Part shown: positions 1-5,282 of the stretch, in pieces
Layout: each line of letters starts with the position of its first letter
Numbering within the stretch: the first letter of the stretch is position 1
NCBI GenBank assembly: GCA_900772685.1
Contig: CAAGRP010000107.1
Coordinates: 1 to 5,282, forward strand
Direction: 5' to 3'
Length of the DNA: 5,282 nucleotides
Origin: Lachnospiraceae bacterium
Lineage (GTDB): Bacteria; Bacillota; Clostridia; Lachnospirales; Lachnospiraceae
Program-made: the position numbers and the translations under genes
Notes under the pieces: model-generated
The model's input: only the letters and a program-made list of their open reading frames with translations
Database searches by the model: none
What the model was told of the DNA's origin: nothing

Positions 1-9
1 ATTAAATAA

Positions 10-384
10 ATGGGAAGTGAAATTTATGAATTGGCATTGGTCGTAACAGCCAAAATCGAAGATGATGCCAGAGCAGAGGTCGTAGAAAAAGCAAAAGCAT
101 ATATCACACGTGCTGCAGGCGTTATCACAAACGTTGAAGAATGGGGCAAGAAGAGACTTGCATATGAGATCCAGGATCAGCGTGAAGCTTATTATTATTT
201 CATCCATTTCGAGGCTGAGACATCAGTTCCGGCACAGGTTGAGACAGATCTTCGTATCATGGACAACGTTCTTCGTTACCTTATCGTACGTAAGGATGAG
301 GAAGATGATGTAGTTGCACCGGAAGCTGAGAAGGCTGAAGAAGCAGTAGAAGAAGTACCTGCAGTTGAGCAGGAACAGGAATAA
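10..384 (+). CDS. rpsF: 30S ribosomal protein S6
   Basis: This is a structural protein of the small ribosomal subunit; in the family it binds 16S rRNA as a partner of S18. The 124-residue product has the S6 core: the YELALVV first strand (residues 6-12), the GKKRLAYEI stretch (46-54), the YYYFIHFEA strand (61-69) and the LRIMDNVLRYLIVRKDE end (81-97). Typical Bacillota S6 proteins are about 95 residues. Here a tail follows from about residue 96, with 14 of 29 residues acidic plus several Ala, Val and Pro. The start at 10 gives the expected few residues before YELALVV. Only nine bases precede it in the window, so its ribosome binding site and promoter are not visible. It is followed 18 bases later by rpsR, with no ssb gene between. 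The identification is secure; the role of the tail is unknown. Confidence 0.97.
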   Translation: MGSEIYELALVVTAKIEDDARAEVVEKAKAYITRAAGVITNVEEWGKKRLAYEIQDQREAYYYFIHFEAETSVPAQVETDLRIMDNVLRYLIVRKDEEDDVVAPEAEKAEEAVEEVPAVEQEQE

Positions 385-402
385 TTTAAGGAGGATATAA
401 TA

Positions 403-660
403 ATGGCTGAGAATCAGGAAAGAACATACACTCCATCCAGAAAAAGAATTCCGCGCAGAAGAAAAAAAGTCTGCATTTTCTGTGGAAAGGATAATTGCAT
501 AAGCTACAAGGATACAGCAAAGCTTAAAAAGTTTGTTTCAGAGAGAGGAAAGATCCTTCCGAGAAGAGTAACAGGAAACTGTGCTAAACATCAGAGAGCT
601 GTAACTCTTGCGGTTAAGAGAGCAAGACATCTTGCACTTATGCCATATGTTGATGATTGA
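403..660 (+). CDS. rpsR: 30S ribosomal protein S18, zinc-binding (C+) type
   Basis: This small-subunit ribosomal protein is the S6 partner on the 30S platform. The 85-residue product has a basic N-terminus (SRKRIPRRRKK, 12-22), the family block FVSERGKILPRRVTG (44-58) and the C-terminal block KRARHLALMPYV (72-83). It keeps a potential zinc site: Cys24 and Cys27 (CxxC), with Cys60 and His63 in the NCAKHQR segment. Cys32 is an extra cysteine. This is the C+ form, in contrast to cysteine-free forms such as that of Bacillus subtilis. A strong Shine-Dalgarno site, AAGGAGG at 388-394, lies 8 bases before the ATG and supports the start. The gene is co-transcribed with rpsF and ends 7 bases before a hairpin terminator. 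Zinc binding is inferred from the residues. Confidence 0.97.
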   Translation: MAENQERTYTPSRKRIPRRRKKVCIFCGKDNCISYKDTAKLKKFVSERGKILPRRVTGNCAKHQRAVTLAVKRARHLALMPYVDD

Positions 661-667
661 TTTTGAT

Positions 668-700
668 AATAAGCGGCTCGGCTGAGAGCCGCTTATTTTG
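668..700 (+). terminator. Rho-independent terminator of the rpsF-rpsR unit
   Basis: A perfect 12-bp inverted repeat pairs 668-679 (AATAAGCGGCTC) with 686-697 (GAGCCGCTTATT) around a 6-base loop, GGCTGA. The stem has a GC-rich upper part and ends in TTATTTTG, a modest T-tract. It sits 7 bases past the rpsR stop and before the next gene's candidate promoter, as expected for an operon terminator. Confidence 0.88.
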
Positions 701-704
701 TAAA

Positions 705-737
705 TTGACAAAGAGACGATTTCTTGACAGATATAAA
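705..737 (+). promoter_or_regulatory. Candidate sigma-A promoter for the transpeptidase-ftsW unit
   Basis: A consensus -35 hexamer TTGACA lies at 705-710, just after the upstream terminator. The best -10 resemblance downstream is TATAAA at 732-737, but the 21-base spacing is long. GATATA at 730-735 gives 19 bases and a poorer match. A second TTGACA at 724-729 has no good -10 at normal distance. A promoter is expected here because the terminator ends the previous unit, but its exact elements are uncertain. Confidence 0.4.
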
Positions 738-760
738 TAGAATTTCACGGAGCAGAATTT

Positions 761-2230
761 ATGAAAACAAAGAATGCCGAAAATAAGAAGTTCAAGCTTA
801 CGATCATACTTATTTCCGTAATCGCAGCTTTAGGCGTTTTGGCTTTGCTTTATCTGCAGAGATACAAATATTACAGTGAACATTTTTACCCGGATACGGT
901 TATAAACAATATGAATTGTTCTGAGCTGACACTGGATGAGACAAAAGATCTTATACAGAAAACGATAGATGCATATTCGCTTGCTCTTTCGGATCAGGAA
1001 GGAAATATTTATAATGTTTCCGCAGAGCAGCTTGGTCTCAAATACAAAGATGACGGATCTCTTGAGAAGATCATGGAGAAGCAGGAGCCGTTGCTTTGGA
1101 TCGTAAAAATGCATTCTCCGCTTACCGAAAATGTAAGCGTTACATATACATATGACGAAGAAGCCATCAGGTCATGGCTTTCTTCTCTTGCCTGTGTGCA
1201 AAACGGAGTTGCACCTACGGACGCTTATAAGGAGCAGCAGGAGGACGGATACTGGCATATAGTACCCGAAACGAACGGAAACCAGATAGATGTCGATAAG
1301 GCACTCAAAGCCGTAGAGGATGCCGTTGTTGCAGGTGAGACGGCATTGTCGCTTGCTGACAAGGACTGCTATGTAAAACCGAATATATTATCTGACGACC
1401 ATGCATTAAATTCAGAGGTCGACAGCTTAAATAAAGAGATCAAGCGTCAAAAGCTTATAGAAGAGCTTACCGATGTCAGTATTACACTGCAGACCGATGC
1501 ACAGGAGAATGATACCGTTACGCTGGATTCCGATAAGCTTAAGGAGATGATCGTTGATGACAGCGACGGAGATCCGACTGTTTCAAAGGAAAAGGTTACA
1601 GAATGGGTAAATAACTGGGCAAAGGAAAACGATCTCTACAGTGACGATGATCTCTTCGTAACATATGACGGAGTGCTTGTGCACCTTGAAAACGGAACGG
1701 ATACCGGATGGAGCTTTGATCTGGACGGAACGGTACAGAATATCTTTACAGCGATAAGTAATAAAGAAAACGGTGTTGTAAAACCGGCTGTAAAGAGGAA
1801 AGATACAGGAACTCTTCTTTCAGAGGAGACTTATGTTGAGATCAGTATACCCGATCAGAGAATGGTGTGCTATGATAAGGGTATTTTAAAAGTAGATACA
1901 CCTATAGTTACCGGAGCTATCAATAATAATCTGTCATATTCTACATACACTCCAAGCAACGGAATATGGCATATAACATTCAAGAAAAAAAATCATCATA
2001 TGAGAGGTCCGATCCAATCGGACGGAACATATGAATATGAAACAGATGTGGATTACTGGATGCCTTTTAACGGTGATATCGGTATCCATGATATGACGGA
2101 AAGAGGAGCATTCGGAGGAGACATCTATATAAATAACGGATCTCACGGATGTATAAATACGCCTTATGACGCCGCAAAGCAGATCTACAATATTGTTTCT
2201 GCGGGAACGAAAGTTGTTGTTTGGGGATAA
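761..2230 (+). CDS. Membrane-anchored L,D-transpeptidase (YkuD domain, Ldtfm-like)
   Basis: The predicted enzyme cross-links peptidoglycan stem peptides through 3-3 (L,D) bonds outside the membrane. The 489-residue product starts with a short basic cytoplasmic segment and one membrane anchor (about residues 12-33). A long extracellular region follows that resembles PG_binding_4 modules: one around 50-210, with a recognisable VPETNGNQIDVDKAL stretch at 168-182, and probably another around 240-345. The C-terminal YkuD catalytic domain (about 357-489) has GIHD with His443 and the SHGCINTP motif with His462 and nucleophile Cys464, so all key residues are present. The order of parts matches Enterococcus faecium Ldtfm, a cause of penicillin-insensitive cross-linking in that species. 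The start is supported by GGAG at 749-752, 8 bases before the ATG, and by the anchor directly after it. It is followed 12 bases later by ftsW, so they are probably co-transcribed. The family call is firm; the exact wall role and drug effects are not shown. Confidence 0.93.
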   Translation: MKTKNAENKKFKLTIILISVIAALGVLALLYLQRYKYYSEHFYPDTVINNMNCSELTLDETKDLIQKTIDAYSLALSDQEGNIYNVSAEQLGLKYKDDGSLEKIMEKQEPLLWIVKMHSPLTENVSVTYTYDEEAIRSWLSSLACVQNGVAPTDAYKEQQEDGYWHIVPETNGNQIDVDKALKAVEDAVVAGETALSLADKDCYVKPNILSDDHALNSEVDSLNKEIKRQKLIEELTDVSITLQTDAQENDTVTLDSDKLKEMIVDDSDGDPTVSKEKVTEWVNNWAKENDLYSDDDLFVTYDGVLVHLENGTDTGWSFDLDGTVQNIFTAISNKENGVVKPAVKRKDTGTLLSEETYVEISIPDQRMVCYDKGILKVDTPIVTGAINNNLSYSTYTPSNGIWHITFKKKNHHMRGPIQSDGTYEYETDVDYWMPFNGDIGIHDMTERGAFGGDIYINNGSHGCINTPYDAAKQIYNIVSAGTKVVVWG

Positions 2231-2242
2231 CAGAGGAAAAAT

Positions 2243-3463
2243 ATGCCGGTTAAAAGCAATAGAAATACCAAAAACAGGATATTTTCAGGGTATTTTGACT
2301 ACAATCTTCTTGCTGTAGTCATCATACTTTTATGCTTCGGTCTTGTCATGCTCTATAGTGCGAGCTCATATGAGGCTTCGAACAAATTCGGAAACGATCT
2401 GTACTATCTTTTAAGGCAGGGAGTTTTTGCCGTAGCTGCTTTGATAATTGCCCTTGCAGCATCTAAGATCGATTATCATAAATTCTATGATATGGCATTT
2501 GCCGCATATATTGCATCGATCATACTTATGGCCATGGTGCGGTTTACACCGTTCGGAATAACGGCGGGAGGCGCAAAGAGATGGCTTGGATACGGTATCC
2601 TTCGATTTCAGCCGTCTGAGATAGCAAAGATAGCGATAATACTGTATGCGACCGCGCTTATAATGAGGCTCGGAAGAGAGTTTTATACTTTAAGAGGAAC
2701 ATTCAGGGTAATCGGAGCCGGAGTTGTAGCGGGATTAGCAGCCCTTTTTTTCACTGATAACCTGAGTACCGGAATAATCATTATACTGATAGATATTTTT
2801 ATTGTTTTCGTGGCACATCCGAAAACGAAGGGTTTTGTCTTAATATCGATAGCCATCGCTGTTTTGGCAACAATCGCATTGTTTTATCTGTCTCATTCAC
2901 TGGAAAACAGTAAGGATTTCAGACTGCGAAGGGTGCTTGTATGGATGAATCCCGAAAAGTATTCGGATCTTGGAGGATATCAGGTGCTTCAGGGTCTGTA
3001 TGCGATAGGAAGCGGGGGCTTCTTCGGAAAAGGGCTCGGAAACAGTACGCAGAAGCTGGATACTATCCCGGAAGCACAGAATGACATGATCTTTTCGATA
3101 ATATGCGAAGAGCTTGGACTTTTTGGAGCGATAATAGTAATAATCCTGTTTGTATATCTTTTATACAGGATAATGTGTATAGCACAAAGCGCACCTGATC
3201 TTCCCGGAACACTTATCGCAACGGGAGTATTTTCTCATATTGCTATACAGGTCATACTTAATATATGCGTTGTTTTGAACGTTATACCGACAACAGGTGT
3301 TACGCTGCCGTTCTTCAGTTACGGAGGCACGTCGATCATCTTCCTGTTGTTTGAGATTTCGCTTGTGCTGGGTATATCAAGGCAGATAAATGTTAAGGTA
3401 AAGGCACCGCGTAATCCGCGCAAACAAAGAATACCGAGACGAAAAGTTATTGTTGACAAATAA
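2243..3463 (+). CDS. ftsW: SEDS peptidoglycan glycosyltransferase, probably FtsW
   Basis: This is a polytopic membrane enzyme that polymerises lipid II into glycan strands, usually together with a class B penicillin-binding protein. The 406-residue protein has about ten hydrophobic segments, the first at about 22-42. SEDS landmarks are GLVMLYSASS (33-42), GGAKRWL (109-115), RFQPSEIAK (121-129), the loop GKGLGNSTQKL-x-x-IPEAQNDMIF (262-284) with Asp281 at the position of the essential SEDS aspartate, and PTTGVTLPFFSYGGTS (349-364). The GLGNSTQKL and PEAQND wording favours FtsW over RodA, but the two are paralogues and context here does not decide. The early segment reads TDNLSTG (171-177) where proteobacterial members have a QPDLGT-like motif. 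The C-terminal tail (381-406) is strongly basic. AGAGG at 2232-2236 lies 6 bases before the ATG. The gene is complete and lies 12 bases after the L,D-transpeptidase. No class B penicillin-binding protein gene is visible nearby. Confidence 0.9.
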   Translation: MPVKSNRNTKNRIFSGYFDYNLLAVVIILLCFGLVMLYSASSYEASNKFGNDLYYLLRQGVFAVAALIIALAASKIDYHKFYDMAFAAYIASIILMAMVRFTPFGITAGGAKRWLGYGILRFQPSEIAKIAIILYATALIMRLGREFYTLRGTFRVIGAGVVAGLAALFFTDNLSTGIIIILIDIFIVFVAHPKTKGFVLISIAIAVLATIALFYLSHSLENSKDFRLRRVLVWMNPEKYSDLGGYQVLQGLYAIGSGGFFGKGLGNSTQKLDTIPEAQNDMIFSIICEELGLFGAIIVIILFVYLLYRIMCIAQSAPDLPGTLIATGVFSHIAIQVILNICVVLNVIPTTGVTLPFFSYGGTSIIFLLFEISLVLGISRQINVKVKAPRNPRKQRIPRRKVIVDK

Positions 3464-3481
3464 TGATTATACTTATACACT
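3453..3481 (+). promoter_or_regulatory. Candidate sigma-A promoter for acpP, -35 inside the ftsW 3' end
   Basis: A consensus TTGACA at 3453-3458 overlaps the last Val-Asp-Lys codons of ftsW. At 17 bases' spacing lies TACACT (3476-3481), a 4 of 6 match to the -10 consensus; TATACA at 3474-3479 is an alternative at 15 bases. The AT-rich 59-base gap before acpP (3464-3522) has no evident terminator, so acpP could be read both from here and from the ftsW transcript. Confidence 0.5.
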
Positions 3482-3522
3482 TTTAAAAGAAATTCTATTA
3501 AGCAACAAAGGGGTACAGGGTT

Positions 3523-3756
3523 ATGCTTGAAAAGTTAAAACAATTACTGTCAGAGCAATTCGGGTATGATGAATCAACTATAACCGAGGATACGGATTTT
3601 AAAGATGATCTCGGAGCTGATTCCCTCGATTTGTTTGAAATGGTAATGGCTCTTGAGGAAGAATATTCTGTCGAGATTCCGGCAGAGGATTTATCGGATA
3701 TCAATACAGTTGGCGACATTATCAATTATCTTAGAGAAAAAGGTGTGGAACTTTGA
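3523..3756 (+). CDS. acpP: Acyl carrier protein
   Basis: This small acidic cytoplasmic protein carries growing acyl chains on a 4'-phosphopantetheine arm, normally for fatty acid synthesis. The 77-residue length is typical. The motif DDLGADSLDLFEMVMALEEEY (from residue 28) contains the attachment Ser34, followed by the EIPAEDL helix start (51-57) and the TVGDIINYL last helix (62-70). The site is intact and the protein is complete. AAAGGGG at 3507-3513, 9 bases before the ATG, supports the start. It stands alone between ftsW and a helicase gene, not beside plsX, rnc or fab genes, so it may be the general fatty acid carrier or an extra copy; the sequence looks like the ordinary type. Its last four sense codons before Leu77 form the left arm of a hairpin. 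Confidence 0.95.
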   Translation: MLEKLKQLLSEQFGYDESTITEDTDFKDDLGADSLDLFEMVMALEEEYSVEIPAEDLSDINTVGDIINYLREKGVEL

Positions 3757-3768
3757 TTCCACACCTTT
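3739..3768 (+). terminator. Hairpin terminator or attenuator overlapping the end of acpP
   Basis: A perfect 12-bp inverted repeat pairs 3739-3750 (AAAGGTGTGGAA) with 3757-3768 (TTCCACACCTTT). The 6-base loop is exactly the Leu77 codon plus the TGA stop. On the + strand the GC-richer 9-bp core is followed by TTTATAAGTTTT, a broken T-tract. On the - strand the stem is followed by TTTTTCTC, so it could work in both directions. It is the only apparent stop signal for acpP and lies 18 bases before the helicase start. Confidence 0.72.
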
Positions 3769-3786
3769 ATAAGTTTTCAGGCAAAT

Positions 3787-5282
3787 ATGGATTATAATAT
3801 ACAACAGAAAGAGGCTATATCCCATATGCAGGGACCGATGCTTGTGCTTGCGGGTCCGGGATGCGGCAAGACGGCTGTCATAACAGGCCGTATTAAAAAT
3901 CTTATAGAAAACGGAGTCTCTCCTTCATCTATTCTGGTGGTTACTTTTACCAGGGCAGCCGCTGCTGAGATGAAAGAGAGATTTTTGCGGTTAAACGGCT
4001 CCGGTAATGAGAAGGTCAGTTTCGGAACCTTTCACGGTATCTTTTACAGGATATTAAAGGAGGAATATCATCTTTCTTCTGAAAATATCCTGGGAGAGGA
4101 TGTTAAATTTTCATTTATAAAAAATGTCCTGCTTAAAAACTACGAAGAAGGCTGCTTTGAAAACGAGCTTACAGCCGGGATGATCCGGGAGATAAGCTAT
4201 ATAAAGGGAAATGGTATATCATCCGAAAACTATTATTCGACAACTGTTCCGAACGATCTGTTTAAAAAGATATTTTCGGAATACAGAAGATGGACAAGAG
4301 AGAACAGAAAGCTGGATTTTGATGATATAACTACGGCTGTTTATCAGCTGATGGCTGAAAATCGGCCGATACTTGAAAAATGGCAGAAGAGATTTGAGTA
4401 TATAATGGTCGATGAATATCAGGATATAAACAGACTTCAGGATCGCATAATAAAGAAGCTTGCAGAGCCGTCGAATAACCTTTTTGTTGTGGGTGATGAT
4501 GATCAGTCAATATACAGGTTCAGGGGATCGGATCCGGAGATAATGCTTTCGTTTCCTAAGGAGTTTAAGGATTGCAAAATAGTCAGGCTTTCGGATAATT
4601 ACAGGAGCAGCAGATCGATAATAGATGCAGCTTCTGCTGTTATCTCGGAAAATAAGCGCAGATACGACAAAAAACTCACTCCTCATAATGAAAATGACAG
4701 CAGGTTAAATCTAAGAGTGCTTGATGATATAAAAAAAGAGATGGAAGAGCTGTCAACAGGGATCAGAAGAGATATTGACAGCGGAGCCGCTTACAGGGAT
4801 ATAGCAGTGCTTGTAAGGACGAATTTCGGTGCGAGAGCGGCGATAGAAAAGCTGATGTCCGACAGGATACCTTTTGAGGCTGAGCAGGATGTTCCGTGTA
4901 TATTTGATCATTTTATCGCAAAGGATGTGATCGCATATATGAATATAGCGAACGGAAGCGATAAGAGAGATGATTATCTCAGGATATGCAATAAGCCCAA
5001 CAGATATATTTCAAGAAATGCGTTTTATGAAAGCCGGGTAAGGTTTGAGAGCCTTTACTGCTTTTATGAGGACAGGAGCTGGATGTGGAAGAGACTTGAG
5101 GAGCTGGAGGGCGGACTGCACGAATTAAAGGATATGCCACCTTACGGAGCGATAAGATATATAAGAAAAGTTATAGGTTATGACGAATACATAAGAGACT
5201 ATGCATTGAAAAACAAGGTTCCGCCCGAGGAATTTTTTGAGCTTGTTGTAAATGTAAATGATTTCTTTCCGCTTATTGAATA
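3787..5282 (+). CDS. UvrD/PcrA-like superfamily 1A DNA helicase, 3' end outside the window
   Basis: The predicted product is an ATP-driven 3'-5' DNA unwinding enzyme of the UvrD/Rep type, cytoplasmic, probably in repair or recombination. The reading frame stays open for 498 codons to the window edge. Motifs appear in order: a Q-motif-like YNIQQKEAI (residues 3-11), Walker A AGPGCGKT with Lys28 (22-29), Ia VTFTRAAAAEM (52-62), FGTFHGIF (79-86), Walker B VDEYQDIN with Asp209-Glu210 (208-215), III VGDDDQSIYRFRGSDP (235-250), IV LSDNYRSS (268-275), and IAVLVRTN (339-346) before a 2B-like region. Motifs V and VI would lie beyond the window. Several motifs differ from housekeeping PcrA, which usually has AGAGSGKT, FTNKAA and SIYGWRG, so this is probably a divergent UvrD-like paralogue; a gene name is not justified. 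The ATG at 3787 is needed to keep the Q motif. It is preceded only by a weak AGG (3779-3781), and no separate promoter is visible in the 30-base gap after acpP. Confidence 0.92.
   Translation, partial: MDYNIQQKEAISHMQGPMLVLAGPGCGKTAVITGRIKNLIENGVSPSSILVVTFTRAAAAEMKERFLRLNGSGNEKVSFGTFHGIFYRILKEEYHLSSENILGEDVKFSFIKNVLLKNYEEGCFENELTAGMIREISYIKGNGISSENYYSTTVPNDLFKKIFSEYRRWTRENRKLDFDDITTAVYQLMAENRPILEKWQKRFEYIMVDEYQDINRLQDRIIKKLAEPSNNLFVVGDDDQSIYRFRGSDPEIMLSFPKEFKDCKIVRLSDNYRSSRSIIDAASAVISENKRRYDKKLTPHNENDSRLNLRVLDDIKKEMEELSTGIRRDIDSGAAYRDIAVLVRTNFGARAAIEKLMSDRIPFEAEQDVPCIFDHFIAKDVIAYMNIANGSDKRDDYLRICNKPNRYISRNAFYESRVRFESLYCFYEDRSWMWKRLEELEGGLHELKDMPPYGAIRYIRKVIGYDEYIRDYALKNKVPPEEFFELVVNVNDFFPLIE

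Noticed and set aside
110..313. 67-codon reading frame on the + strand inside rpsF
   Set aside because: It lies fully inside the S6 gene in another frame, has no recognisable protein features and no proper ribosome binding site.
661..760. Possible small RNA or riboswitch between rpsR and the transpeptidase gene
   Set aside because: The 100 bases are accounted for by a simple terminator hairpin, candidate promoter elements and a ribosome binding site; no further structured leader is visible.
830..1114. 94-codon reading frame on the - strand opposite the transpeptidase N-terminal region
   Set aside because: It is antisense to a clearly conserved gene, and its translation resembles no family I recognise.
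1934..2146. 70-codon reading frame on the - strand opposite the YkuD domain
   Set aside because: It is antisense to the conserved catalytic domain; its openness is explained by the codon constraints of the real gene.
3498..3725. 75-codon, serine-rich reading frame on the - strand opposite acpP
   Set aside because: It is a shadow of the acidic acyl carrier gene; complementary GAT and GAA-type codons give the Ser- and Ile-rich translation.
4056..4063. Strong Shine-Dalgarno-like AAAGGAGG inside the helicase gene
   Set aside because: No start codon follows at usable distance, and the sequence encodes conserved-looking helicase residues (Leu-Lys-Glu-Glu).

Overview
The window looks like a stretch of a Bacillota chromosome, most likely class Clostridia and perhaps Lachnospiraceae. 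The sequence is moderately AT-rich, arginine is often AGA, and Shine-Dalgarno sites are strong. Ribosomal protein S18 is the cysteine-bearing zinc type. The L,D-transpeptidase has the membrane-anchored layout of enterococcal Ldtfm, and the FtsW and acyl carrier protein sequences are of clostridial style. The family-level placement is inferred from general protein character, not from a search. All supported genes are on the + strand. There is no sign of a phage, insertion sequence, CRISPR array, tRNA or rRNA.

Layout: (1) 10-660 is a two-gene ribosomal unit, rpsF (S6) then rpsR (S18), closed by a clear hairpin terminator at 668-700. The ssb gene that usually lies between these two genes is absent. 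(2) 705-3463 is a cell-wall unit. A candidate promoter precedes a membrane-anchored YkuD-type L,D-transpeptidase, followed after 12 bases by a SEDS-family glycan polymerase best read as FtsW. (3) 3453-3768 is a short acyl carrier protein gene. Its candidate promoter begins inside the last codons of ftsW, and a 12-bp hairpin begins inside its own last codons. (4) From 3787 to the right edge runs the first 498 codons of a UvrD/PcrA-like superfamily 1A helicase, cut by the window end.

The genes cover translation, septal or lateral wall synthesis, fatty acid synthesis and DNA repair. The transpeptidase and FtsW make biochemical sense together: one polymerises glycan strands and the other makes 3-3 cross-links between stem peptides. 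The acyl carrier protein and helicase seem to be separate or loosely coupled transcription units.

Most of the window is ordinary housekeeping sequence, and I see no convincing undescribed system. The points most worth a second look are the missing ssb, the transpeptidase-FtsW pairing, and the hairpin embedded in the end of the acyl carrier protein gene just before the helicase start.
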